From: Baekduia soli
GTDB lineage: Bacteria; Actinomycetota; Thermoleophilia; Solirubrobacterales; Solirubrobacteraceae
Length of the DNA stretch: 64,000 nucleotides
Direction: 5' to 3'
Assembly (NCBI RefSeq): GCF_007970665.1
Contig: NZ_CP042430.1
Location: forward strand, 3,968,001 to 4,032,000
This document shows, piece by piece, positions 50,063 through 57,823 of the stretch. Numbering within the stretch: the stretch's first letter is position 1; the number at the start of each line of letters is the position of its first letter. The notes beneath the pieces are model-generated. The model made no database searches. It saw nothing but the letters and a program-made list of their open reading frames with translations, and had not been told where the DNA came from. The position numbers were made by a program, and so were the translations under genes.

Positions 50063-51739
50063 ATGAGCGCCTCGCCCGACGATCTGGACGTCACCAGCCT
50101 GCGCCACCGCCGCGCGTCGCATCGCTGGGACCGCGTCAGCGTCGGCGACTTCTTCGAGCGGCTGACCTGGAGCTTCCCCGACCGCGAGGCGATCGTCGCA
50201 CGTCCCGGCGCCTTCGCGCATCCCGTCCACGAGCGCGTCACCTACCGCCGGGCCGACGAGCGCGCCAACCAGGTCGCCAACGCCCTGGCCGCCCGCGGCC
50301 TGCAGCCCGGCGACCGCGTCGTGATGGTGTGCGACAACTCCGTCGAGGCCTACCTGTGCAAGATCGGCATCGCCAAGGCCGGCATGACCTGCGTGCCCAT
50401 CAACCCGATGCTGGCGCCCGACGTCATCGCCCACCTGCTCGGCCTGACCGAGCCGGGCTTCGCGATCGTCGACGCCGAGCTCTGGCCGCGGATGGAGGCG
50501 GCCTTCGGCCGGGCCGGCGTCGCGCCCGGGGTCACGATCACCATCGGCGGCGGCCCGGTCGGCGACAGCACGGACTTCCTGGGCTTCGTCGAGGGGATGC
50601 CGGTGACCGAGCCCGACGTCGAGATCCACGGCGACGACGTCTGGGAGATCATCTTCACCACGGGCACGACCGCGATGCCCAAGGGCGTGATGATCACGCA
50701 CACCTACAGCTACTTCACGGCGTACTCGTTCGCGCTGACCCAGACGCGCGGCGTGCCGCTGGAGAGCGACATGCGGCTCTGCGCGTTCCTGCCGCTCATC
50801 TTCCACATCGCCGACCAGAGCTTCACGTTCCCCGTATGGGTCAGCGGTGGGACGCTCGTGATGGGCCGGCGCTTCGACGCCGCCGCCGTGGCCGCCGCGA
50901 TCGACGAGGAGCGGATCACCACGCTGTACGGCGGGTCGCCGGCGATGCTGGCCGACATCGCCGACGCCCTGGAGGCCCGCCCCACGCCGCCGTCGGAGCG
51001 CCGCCTGCGCAACGCGATCTACGCCTGGTCGGCCGCGCCGCCCGCGCTCATCGACCGCCTGAAGGCCCTCGTGGGCGGCGAGTTCCTCGGCGTCGGCATC
51101 CTGGGCCAGACCGAGGCGATGTCCAGCCACCGCTTCCCCACCGACCAGTTCGAGGAGATCTTCCGCGCGACGGCCCCGGTGCAGAACTACGTCGGCGCGC
51201 CCAACCCCATGCTCGCCGCCGACGTCGTCGACGACGAGGGCCGCAGCCTGGCCGGTTCGCCGGGGGTGCCGGGCGAGGTCGTCTACCGCGGACCGGTGAT
51301 CACCGCCGGCTACTACCGCGACGAGGCCGCCACGCGCGAGGCGTTCCGCGGGGGCTGGTTCCACTCGGGCGACACGTGCGCCTACGACGAGCACGGCCTG
51401 CGGATCATGCTCGACCGCTCCAAGGACATCATCAAGAGCGGCGGCGAGAACGTCTCGAGCCTACGGGTCGAGGCCGTGCTCAACGAGCATCCCGCCGTCT
51501 CGCGCGCCGCGGTCGTCGGCCTCCCCCACGACCACTGGGGCGAGGCGGTCACCGCGTTCGTCATCCTGCGCCCGGACGGCCGTGCGAGCGCCGACGAGCT
51601 CATGGCGTGGGCGCGGGAGCGCCTGGCCGGCTTCGAGTCGCCCAAGGGCGTCGTGTTCGTCGACGAGCTGCCGCTGGCCGTCGGGGGCAAGATCCTGAAG
51701 TACAAGCTGCGCGCCGAGCACGCGGCGCACTACGGCTGA
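50063..51739 (+). CDS. AMP-forming acyl-CoA synthetase
   Basis: This 558-residue ANL-superfamily enzyme has the AMP-binding loop IIFTTGTTAMPKGVMITHTY (about residues 197-216), VGILGQTEAMSS, the GGWFHSGDTCAYDEHG hinge region and the catalytic-Lys segment LPLAVGGKILKYKLR near the C-terminus. It activates a carboxylic acid as its CoA thioester. The acid cannot be read. It lies 2.8 kb downstream of the mutase operon on the same strand but has its own TAGCGT promoter. Confidence 0.93.
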   Translation: MSASPDDLDVTSLRHRRASHRWDRVSVGDFFERLTWSFPDREAIVARPGAFAHPVHERVTYRRADERANQVANALAARGLQPGDRVVMVCDNSVEAYLCKIGIAKAGMTCVPINPMLAPDVIAHLLGLTEPGFAIVDAELWPRMEAAFGRAGVAPGVTITIGGGPVGDSTDFLGFVEGMPVTEPDVEIHGDDVWEIIFTTGTTAMPKGVMITHTYSYFTAYSFALTQTRGVPLESDMRLCAFLPLIFHIADQSFTFPVWVSGGTLVMGRRFDAAAVAAAIDEERITTLYGGSPAMLADIADALEARPTPPSERRLRNAIYAWSAAPPALIDRLKALVGGEFLGVGILGQTEAMSSHRFPTDQFEEIFRATAPVQNYVGAPNPMLAADVVDDEGRSLAGSPGVPGEVVYRGPVITAGYYRDEAATREAFRGGWFHSGDTCAYDEHGLRIMLDRSKDIIKSGGENVSSLRVEAVLNEHPAVSRAAVVGLPHDHWGEAVTAFVILRPDGRASADELMAWARERLAGFESPKGVVFVDELPLAVGGKILKYKLRAEHAAHYG

Positions 51740-51745
51740 GGCGCC

Positions 51746-52062
51746 GTGCGCCGGCGCCCCGGTCACCGGGGGACCGCGCGGTACGGCACGCCGGCGCAGG
51801 ACCGCCACGGCTCGCTGACCTACGAGCCCGGGCACGCGTGGACGCGCTACGCCGGCTCGTGGCAGTGGAGCGCTCAGGCCGGCCCGGCCTACCTCGCGGT
51901 GCTCGCGACGCTCGCCGGCGTCGTCGCCGTCCTGGCCTCGCGCCGCGGCTCGGGCGCGGCGTTCGCGGTCGCCGCGCTGGCCGTCGCGGGCTGGATCGCC
52001 TGGGTGCTGCTGGCGCCTGCCGCGGCAAGGACGCTCTCCCCTCGGCTACCGTCGGGAGATGA
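51746..52062 (+). CDS. putative small membrane protein, end uncertain
   Basis: A GTG at 51746 opens a frame with a hydrophilic start (YGTPAQDRHGSLTYEPGHAW) and two membrane segments (AYLAVLATLAGVVAVLA, AFAVAALAVAGWIAWVLLA). The raw frame continues through the whole tspO gene to 52621, which is unlikely. One extra base near 52015 would give RGKDALPSATVGR and a TGA at 52060-52062 overlapping the tspO ATG. The function is unknown. Confidence 0.4.
52047..52052 (+). promoter_or_regulatory. -10-like box TACCGT for tspO
   Basis: TACCGT, six bases before the tspO ATG at 52059. Confidence 0.45.
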
Positions 52063-52559
52063 CCGCACCCGACGTCGCCGGCCGCCGGCCCCTGACCGCC
52101 CGCAGCGTCGCGCTCGTCCTCGGCGCGGTCGGCGCGACCGCGGGGATCGGCGCGGTCGCCACGACGCCGGCGCTGGACTCCCGCTGGTACCGGCGGCTGA
52201 GCACGCCGCCCTGGCAGCCGCCGGGCGCGGTGTTCGGCCCCGTGTGGAGCGTGCTGTACGCGCTCATCGCGACCTCCATGCTCCTCACGCGCTCGCGCGG
52301 CGGGGAGCGCGAGGGTCCGCTGTTCGTGCTCTTCGGAACCAACCTGGCGCTGAACCTCGCCTGGACGCTGATCTTCTTCCGCGGTCGCAGCCCGCTGGCC
52401 GCCGGGGTCGAGATCCTCGTCCTGGAGGGGCCGACCGTCGCGCTCATCGTCCGGGCGTGGCCGGCGTCGCGCCTGGCAGCGCTCCTGCTCGTGCCCTACG
52501 CCCTGTGGGTCGCGTTCGCGACGGCGCTGACGTGGGCGATCTGGGCGCGCAACCGGTAG
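52059..52559 (+). CDS. tspO: TspO/MBR-family membrane protein
   Basis: This 166-residue protein has five membrane segments and the family signature WYRRLSTPPWQPPGAVFGPV (about residues 43-62), then NLALNLAWTLIFFRGRSPLA and ALWVAFATALTWAIWARN. TspO binds and may degrade porphyrins. No haem or porphyrin genes are adjacent, apart from the truncated globin 30 kb away. Confidence 0.93.
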   Translation: MTAPDVAGRRPLTARSVALVLGAVGATAGIGAVATTPALDSRWYRRLSTPPWQPPGAVFGPVWSVLYALIATSMLLTRSRGGEREGPLFVLFGTNLALNLAWTLIFFRGRSPLAAGVEILVLEGPTVALIVRAWPASRLAALLLVPYALWVAFATALTWAIWARNR

Positions 52560-52799
52560 CACCGGCGCGGCGCGGTCCTCGGGCGCTCTCGCGCGCGCCG
52601 ACCTCGTCGTCGTTGCCCTGACCGGGCCGACGCGGGCGCTGACGCGCGGCGTGCGCCGCTCGCTGGCCACCGCGGCCGGCCGCGGCGGGCCGCGGCCGGA
52701 CCTCGGGGCCGGCAACCCGGAGCGCCGGTCGGGGGAGTTCCTGCGCCGGGTGTGGGCGGGGACCGCCTGCACCCCGGACTTCGCCGACCGCGTGCGCGG
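52560..52799. other. interval after tspO without a convincing gene
   Basis: A plus-strand frame open to 52875 reads RADLVVVALTGPTRALTRGV and FLRRVWAGTACTPDFADRVR and could be a gene fragment, with GTG 52651 as its only start. It overlaps the better-supported zinc-ribbon gene, so I do not call it. Confidence 0.3.
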
Positions 52800-52994
52800 T
52801 CAGCTGCGTCGGCCGCGGCGCCGCCTGACGCGACCCGCGCGCTCCGCGCCGGGCACCGCCGCGAGCCGGCCGTGACCGCACCCGTCGCAGACCCGTCCGT
52901 CCACCATCCACACCAGCGCGTGCGTGCCGCACGTGCCGCACGCGACGCGCAGCGCCCCGCGTGCCGCCTTGGCCCGCCATGACCTCGCAGACAT
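52800..52994 (-). CDS. small zinc-ribbon protein
   Basis: This 64-residue protein has CGTCGTHALVWMVDGRVCDG (C-x2-C then C-x2-C, about residues 19-41), a zinc ribbon, followed by an Arg-rich tail. The function is unknown; small proteins of this kind often bind RNA or a partner. AAGGGA lies seven bases before the ATG. Confidence 0.6.
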   Translation of the reverse strand: MSARSWRAKAARGALRVACGTCGTHALVWMVDGRVCDGCGHGRLAAVPGAERAGRVRRRRGRRS

Positions 52995-53223
52995 CGTGCG
53001 TCCCTTCGTCGTCGGTCGCCTCCGGGCCCCGGGACTGCCCGCGCCCGCGGGCGGCCAACCCCGAGCGGACGGATGGCGACGGTCGGGCGCGCCCCGGCCC
53101 TTGGCGACCGGGGCGCACCGTGCGTGGGTTGTCCCTCCCAGCCCTCTGATCGGCCGGGCCCGCGAGCGTCGCTCCGTCGCCGTCACAGCCCGGACGCGGG
53201 ACGGCCGGCGAGCGTCCGACGGC
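52995..53223. other. intergenic interval
   Basis: About 230 bases upstream of the zinc-ribbon gene. I see no gene, repeat or clear promoter box in it. Confidence 0.5.
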
Positions 53224-53292
53224 CTACTGCTGTGCGGCCACCGACAGCAGCCACAGCCCGAAGCTCGTGAAGAACACCATGACGGCCAGCAT
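53224..53292 (-). CDS. possible 22-residue single-helix membrane peptide
   Basis: The frame encodes MLAVMVFFTSFGLWLLSVAA followed by QQ and a stop, one complete membrane helix. It starts 13 bases after the cupredoxin-like gene stop on the same strand. The frame upstream of the ATG (EPRHW) also looks protein-like, so the true start may be earlier. Tiny single-helix subunits are known in respiratory complexes; nothing here proves that role. Confidence 0.4.
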   Translation of the reverse strand: MLAVMVFFTSFGLWLLSVAAQQ

Positions 53293-53305
53293 CCAGTGCC
53301 GCGGC

Positions 53306-53671
53306 TCACGGCTGCACGGTGACGTTGGCCAGCGTCTGCTTGTGCTCCTCGAGCTCGACGACGAACCTGCCCTCGATCGAGGCGGGGAACCGGAAGCGGA
53401 CGGTGCCGCCCTTGGCCACGTCCTTGTGGACGTCGTAGCCGTGGAAGTGGACCTCGTCGGCGGTGTCGCTGTGGACGGACAGGTCGACGGTGCCGCCCTT
53501 CTTGAACGTCACGTCCTTGACGCCGCCGACGGGCCGGGCGTTCTTGACCTCGATGGCGACCGGGCCGCTGCTCTTGGTGGAGGACGAGCCGCCGGTGCCG
53601 ATGAGGACGCCGGCGACGGCGATGACCGCCACGGCGAGGCCGAGCAGCACGAGACGCTGGGTGCGAGACAT
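53306..53671 (-). CDS. membrane-anchored cupredoxin-like protein
   Basis: This 121-residue protein has an N-terminal hydrophobic anchor (about residues 7-26) and a beta-sandwich reading IEVKNARPVGGVKDVTFKKG, VDLSVHSDTADEVHFHGYDV and RFVVELEEHKQTLANVTVQP. It matches EfeO-type cupredoxin-like domains. The type I copper set lacks Cys, so copper binding would use His/Glu or be absent. It acts outside the membrane. Confidence 0.8.
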   Translation of the reverse strand: MSRTQRLVLLGLAVAVIAVAGVLIGTGGSSSTKSSGPVAIEVKNARPVGGVKDVTFKKGGTVDLSVHSDTADEVHFHGYDVHKDVAKGGTVRFRFPASIEGRFVVELEEHKQTLANVTVQP

Positions 53672-53736
53672 GGGTCTCCTGAGGGTGGACTGCAGATGGT
53701 CGGATCGGGGACCCGGCCATCGCGGCGCCGGGTCGG

Positions 53737-54075
53737 CTAGGCGGGCAGGCTCAGCGCGGCCGCCGGGGGCGGCCGCTTGGCCAGCGAGCTGCCGACGAGG
53801 CGCCCGCCGCGCAGCATCGCCCGGCGGGGGCCGCGCGGCGTGAGCGGCGCGGCGGCCCGCCGCCGTCGCGCCCGGGGCCGCGGCCGGCCGGCGAGCGCGG
53901 CGATGTGGCGCTCGCCGACGTACCGACCCAGCAGCAGCGGCACCGCCATGAGCAGGGCGGGCGCGAGGTACAGCAGGCCCGTCTCGCCCGCACCGAGCGC
54001 CTGGAGCAGCAGCCCGACCGCGACGAGCACGGCGAACGTGAGCGCGGCCAGGCGACGATGACGGCGAGCGTTCAT
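53737..54075 (-). CDS. small membrane protein with basic tail
   Basis: This 112-residue protein has two membrane segments (AALTFAVLVAVGLLLQAL and LLYLAPALLMAVPLLLG, about residues 8-56) and an Arg/Pro-rich cytoplasmic tail. It is not a family I recognise. The ATG at 54075 follows from the position of the first helix. Confidence 0.6.
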   Translation of the reverse strand: MNARRHRRLAALTFAVLVAVGLLLQALGAGETGLLYLAPALLMAVPLLLGRYVGERHIAALAGRPRPRARRRRAAAPLTPRGPRRAMLRGGRLVGSSLAKRPPPAAALSLPA

Positions 54076-54139
54076 CCGCCGGGGAGTATGCCGGGCGCGC
54101 GGGGCGCGCACGGCACCACGTCCCCGGCCCCTGCGGGCC

Positions 54140-55015
54140 TCAGGCGGCCGTCACGATCCAGGTCGACGACGTGGCGAACAGGCCCTCCGGCGTCTGGAAC
54201 TCGGCCATGCCCTCTCGCAGGGCGGCGCGGACCTCGTCGTGGCGGTGCGCGGCGCGCTCGCCCGCCAGGCGCAGGATCTCGCCGGCCGGGCCGAGCGCCA
54301 TCACGATGTCGACCGCCTCGTCGAGGTCGTGCCCGCAGCGGATCGGCGCGTCGAAGCGCTCGAGCCCGACCGCGGTGAAGCCGGCGTGCAGCAGGATGTC
54401 GCTGACCGTGTCGGCGTCGGCCATCGAGAACGGGCCGGGCCCGCACGTCGGTTCGTCGTACTCCGCCGGGCGCTCGACGAGGTCCTCGACGATCTGCTGG
54501 GCACGGTACAGCCAGGCGTTGTCGGTCCGCGTGCGCCAGACGACCATGACCAGGCGCCCGCCCGGGACCAGGGCCGAGCGGACGTTGCGCAGCGCCGCGA
54601 CGGGCCCGGCGAAGAACATCGTGCCGAAGCGCGAGTAGGCGTGGTCGTAGGGCCCGCCGAGGTCGGCGACCTGGACGTCGGCGGCCGCAAAGCGAGCGTT
54701 GGCGACCGAGGCCGCGACGGCCTCCGCGCGCGCGGCCTCGACGAAGCGCGGGGCGACGTCGACGCCCACGGCCTCCCCCGCCGGCCCGACCAGGCCGGCG
54801 AGGCGGCACGTCAGGTCGCCGAAGCCGCACCCGACGTCCAGCACGCGCTGGCCCGGCGCGGGCGGGTGGCGGCGCAGGGCCTCCTCGCCGTGCACGGCGA
54901 GCCCGGCGACGAGCGTGTCGCGGAAGCGGACGAAGCGCTCGAACAGCGGGCCGTCCCAGGCCCCGGTGGCCTCGGCGTTCTCCGGCGTGGGCCGGCCGCT
55001 GGCGATCTCGGCCAT
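54140..55015 (-). CDS. class I SAM-dependent methyltransferase
   Basis: This 291-residue protein has motif I RVLDVGCGFGDLTCRLAGL (about residues 57-75), GVDVAPRFVEAARAEA and ALVPGGRLVMVVWRTR. It is similar to UbiE/CrtF-like small-molecule methyltransferases; the acceptor is unknown. It starts ten bases after the stop of the ABM-like gene, so the two are probably co-transcribed. Confidence 0.88.
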   Translation of the reverse strand: MAEIASGRPTPENAEATGAWDGPLFERFVRFRDTLVAGLAVHGEEALRRHPPAPGQRVLDVGCGFGDLTCRLAGLVGPAGEAVGVDVAPRFVEAARAEAVAASVANARFAAADVQVADLGGPYDHAYSRFGTMFFAGPVAALRNVRSALVPGGRLVMVVWRTRTDNAWLYRAQQIVEDLVERPAEYDEPTCGPGPFSMADADTVSDILLHAGFTAVGLERFDAPIRCGHDLDEAVDIVMALGPAGEILRLAGERAAHRHDEVRAALREGMAEFQTPEGLFATSSTWIVTAA

Positions 55016-55025
55016 CTACCCCCGC

Positions 55026-55328
55026 TCAGCCGTCCGCGGTGGAGTACCCGGCGAGCTCGAGCCACTCGACCCGCGCCGGCGGCGCGGTGATGCCGCCCTC
55101 CTGGAGGGCGCGGCCGAGGCGGTCGTGCATGAAGCGCTCCTGGTCCGCGCGCGACTCCCAGACCTCGAAGACGACCAGGCCGCCGGGCTTGGCGCCGCCG
55201 GCGTGGCTGATCATGCCGTCGGGCCAGGCCCCCTCACCGGTCTCCGGGTCGATGCCGAGCCGCTCGTTGACCGCGTGGTACTGCGCCACCGTGACGCCGT
55301 CGAACTCCAGGAGCACTCCGTCGGGCAT
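55026..55328 (-). CDS. ABM-like dimeric barrel protein
   Basis: This 100-residue protein reads GVLLEFDGVTVAQYHAVNER, LGIDPETGEGAWPDGMISHA and LVVFEVWESRADQERFMHDR. This is a small dimeric ferredoxin-like fold related to antibiotic biosynthesis monooxygenases, probably without enzymatic activity of that kind. AGAGGTGG lies seven bases before the ATG at 55328. Confidence 0.75.
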   Translation of the reverse strand: MPDGVLLEFDGVTVAQYHAVNERLGIDPETGEGAWPDGMISHAGGAKPGGLVVFEVWESRADQERFMHDRLGRALQEGGITAPPARVEWLELAGYSTADG

Positions 55329-55413
55329 GCCACAACCACCTCTCATGTCGTCGCCGGCGCCGCCCGCGCCACCGTACACCTGCCCACCGCCCACGGCAAC
55401 CCGCGCCCCGGCG

Positions 55414-55419
55414 TACCGT
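55414..55419 (+). promoter_or_regulatory. -10-like box TACCGT for DUF1810 gene
   Basis: TACCGT, ten bases before the ATG at 55430, supporting that ATG over GTG 55418. Confidence 0.4.
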
Positions 55420-55429
55420 GTGTGGGGCC

Positions 55430-55855
55430 ATGACCGACCCCTACAACCTGCATCGCTTCGTGGAGGCCCAGGACGCGGGCGACACGTACGCCACGGCCCT
55501 GGAGGAGCTGCGCGCCGGGCGCAAGCGCAGCCACTGGATGTGGTTCGTCTTCCCCCAGATCGCCGGGCTGGGCTCCAGCCTCATGGCCAGGACGTACGCC
55601 ATCTCCTCGGCGGCCGAGGCCGACGCCTACCTGCGCCACCCCGTGCTCGGCCCGAGGCTGCTGGAGGCCGCGGCGGCGGTCGCGGTGCTGCCGGCCCCGA
55701 GCGCGGCCGACGTGCTGGGCGCCGTCGACGCCGTCAAGCTGCGCTCGTCGATGACGCTCTTCGCCCGCGCCGCGCCGCACCAGCCGGTCTTCCAGCGGGT
55801 GCTGGACCGCTTCTACGACGGCGTCCCCGACGAGGAGACCGACCGCCGCCTGTGA
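55430..55855 (+). CDS. DUF1810-family protein
   Basis: This 141-residue helical protein matches DUF1810 (calpastatin-named): NLHRFVEAQDAGDTYATALE (about residues 6-25), HWMWFVFPQIAGLGSSLMAR and DAVKLRSSMTLFARAAP. The family is widespread and its function is not established, despite the calpastatin label. Confidence 0.88.
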   Translation: MTDPYNLHRFVEAQDAGDTYATALEELRAGRKRSHWMWFVFPQIAGLGSSLMARTYAISSAAEADAYLRHPVLGPRLLEAAAAVAVLPAPSAADVLGAVDAVKLRSSMTLFARAAPHQPVFQRVLDRFYDGVPDEETDRRL

Positions 55856-55874
55856 CCGCGCCGGGCGGCCGCGC

Positions 55875-56636
55875 TCAGGCCACGAGGTGGACGATGGCGG
55901 CGATCCCCACGACGAGGATCACGCCGCGCAGCACGGGCCGCGAGAGGCGGCGCCCGACCCGTGAGCCGATCTGCCCGCCGACCACCGAACCGCCGGCGAT
56001 GAGCGCGGCGGGCAGCCACGCGACGTGGCCGCCGACGATGAAGACGATCCCCGACACGCAGTTGACCAGCCCGGCGAGGATGTTCTTCAGCGCGTTGGCC
56101 CGCTGCAGGTCCTCCTCGACGGTGAGCCCGAGGATCGCGAGCAGCAGGATGCCCTGGGCGGCCCCGAAGTAGCCGCCGTAGACGCCGGTGCCGAAGATCC
56201 CGGCGCGCGTCAGCGGGCCCCCGTGGTGCGGGCGGACGTGGTCGGCGGCCTGCCGCGCGGTCAGCCAAGCGGCCAGGCGCGGCTGGATCACGACGAGCAC
56301 CAGCGCGAGGCCGACGAGCACGGGCACGATCGCCTTGAACGCCGAGGCCGGCAGCGTGAGCAGCAGCAGGGCGCCGGCGATGCCGCCGGCGACCGACGCG
56401 GCGCCCATGCGCAGCACCCGGCCGCCCTGGCCCTCCAGCTCCCCGCGATAGCCCAGCGCGCCCGAGACCGACCCCGGCACGAGCCCCACGGTGTTGGACA
56501 CGTTGGCCACCAGCGGCGGGTAGCCGACCCCCAGGAGCACCGGGAACGTGATGAGCGTGCCGCTGCCGACCACCGTGTTGATCGTGCCGGCCGCCACGCC
56601 CGCGGCGGCCACGAGGATCGCCTGCGCGGTGGTCAC
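55875..56636 (-). CDS. TSUP-family (TauE/SafE) membrane transporter
   Basis: This 253-residue protein has eight membrane segments and the TSUP start AAGVAAGTINTVVGSGTLIT (about residues 11-30), VANVSNTVGLVPGSVSGALG, and the second repeat GGYFGAAQGILLLAILGL with ANALKNILAGLVNCVSGIVF. Members move sulfite, sulfoacetate or other organic anions. TAGGTT lies six bases before the GTG start. Confidence 0.9.
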   Translation of the reverse strand: MTTAQAILVAAAGVAAGTINTVVGSGTLITFPVLLGVGYPPLVANVSNTVGLVPGSVSGALGYRGELEGQGGRVLRMGAASVAGGIAGALLLLTLPASAFKAIVPVLVGLALVLVVIQPRLAAWLTARQAADHVRPHHGGPLTRAGIFGTGVYGGYFGAAQGILLLAILGLTVEEDLQRANALKNILAGLVNCVSGIVFIVGGHVAWLPAALIAGGSVVGGQIGSRVGRRLSRPVLRGVILVVGIAAIVHLVA

Positions 56637-56642
56637 GCCGTC

Positions 56643-56648
56643 AACCTA
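56643..56648 (-). promoter_or_regulatory. -10-like box TAGGTT for TSUP gene
   Basis: TAGGTT on the minus strand, six bases before the GTG at 56636. Confidence 0.45.
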
Positions 56649-56724
56649 GCGATGATCCCAACGGAGCCGCGGCGCCGCAGACACCCGCACGGCGACGCGG
56701 CGCCGAGCCGCGGCGGCGCGGCGG

Positions 56725-57768
56725 TCAGCTGCGCCAGCCGGCCATGAGCCCGTCGACCGCTCGCCTCAGAAAGGGCCCGAGCGTCGCGGAGAACACCGCG
56801 GTCATGTGGTTCTCGTCACGGAAGACCAGCGCGCCGCCGATCACCGGGTAGCACGAGCTCTCGCCGCAGAACAGCCGCGTCAGGTCGACGACCTGGACCC
56901 GCGGCGAGTGCAGGCGCCGTGCGGCGGTCACCAGCGGGTCGGGGTCCAGGCGCGCGCTGCGCGGAACCGCGCAGGCGGTGCCCGGCGCACGTCCTTGCGC
57001 CGCCGCGCGCGCCACGCAGGCGTTCGTGGTCCAGCGCATCTTCGGTGTGTCGCGGATGACGACGATGTGGTGCACGCTGCGGGGCAGGGCCCGCCATGCT
57101 GCCCGGTAGCCCGCGACCGAGGTCTCGAAGCGCGTACGGCCGGCGCTGGGGAACACACCGACCCCGCCCGAGAGACCCGCGACGAAGATGGTGTGGATCT
57201 CCGGGTGCCGATGGAACCAGCCGAAGACCTCGCGCTTCCACCGCACGCAGGCCCCGAAGCGATCCTGGCCGGACAGGTTGCGCACCGCCTTGGACAACGG
57301 GCAGCTGGTGTGCGTGATCGACACCCCGTGCCAGCGGTGCGCGCGCGCCACCACCTCGAGCGCACCCCTCCAGTGGCCGGCGTGGCTGTCGCCCACCAGG
57401 GCGACGGTCTGTGTCGCGCGGTCGGCGGCGACGCCGAACTCGCAGACGTCGGGGCTGCCGGCCACAAGCGTGCACGGTGTGTTGGGCAGCGTGGGCGCCT
57501 GACCCGGGTCCGGGACGACCTCGGTGCGCAGGCGCGCATTGACGCACGGCCGGCCGGGATCCCGCGTGGCGGCGCCGAAGCAGGCCTGCCGCTCGGCGTC
57601 GCTGATCTGCTGCGCGGTCGTCGGCGCTGCGGAAGCCGGCGTGCGAGCCTGGACGTGGGAGATCCGGCCGGACAGCGCGGCGGCGATGACGGTGAGCACC
57701 ACCGAGAGGGCCCCGACGGCCCAGTGCCGCCTGTGCCCCGCGCATGACGTCCTGAGCCTGCCGGCCAC
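56725..57768 (-). CDS. membrane-anchored SGNH-domain protein, paralogue of OafA C-terminus
   Basis: This 347-residue protein has one N-terminal membrane helix (about residues 15-34) and an extracellular SGNH hydrolase-like domain: VALVGDSHAGHWRGALEVVA (about 122-141) with the catalytic Ser block and GGALVFRDENHMTAVFSATL near the end with the Asp/His pair. It aligns along its whole length with the last 330 residues of the acyltransferase encoded upstream, including a shared HIVVIRDTPKMR. It lacks the acyltransferase helices. A TAGCCT box 12 bases before its GTG gives it its own promoter. It probably removes or transfers acyl groups on a surface glycan. Confidence 0.85.
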   Translation of the reverse strand: MAGRLRTSCAGHRRHWAVGALSVVLTVIAAALSGRISHVQARTPASAAPTTAQQISDAERQACFGAATRDPGRPCVNARLRTEVVPDPGQAPTLPNTPCTLVAGSPDVCEFGVAADRATQTVALVGDSHAGHWRGALEVVARAHRWHGVSITHTSCPLSKAVRNLSGQDRFGACVRWKREVFGWFHRHPEIHTIFVAGLSGGVGVFPSAGRTRFETSVAGYRAAWRALPRSVHHIVVIRDTPKMRWTTNACVARAAAQGRAPGTACAVPRSARLDPDPLVTAARRLHSPRVQVVDLTRLFCGESSCYPVIGGALVFRDENHMTAVFSATLGPFLRRAVDGLMAGWRS

Positions 57769-57780
57769 GATCGCGGCGGC

Positions 57781-57786
57781 AGGCTA
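57781..57786 (-). promoter_or_regulatory. -10-like box TAGCCT for SGNH gene
   Basis: TAGCCT on the minus strand, 12 bases before the GTG at 57768. Confidence 0.4.
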
Positions 57787-57823
57787 GCAGCTGCTCGTCC
57801 GCGTACGAACTCCACGCTGAGGA

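Noticed and set aside
52651-52875. Plus-strand ORF of 74 codons
   Set aside because: It overlaps the zinc-ribbon gene, lacks a promoter box or ribosome-binding site, and has a basic low-complexity end; it may be a fragment but is not supported as a gene.
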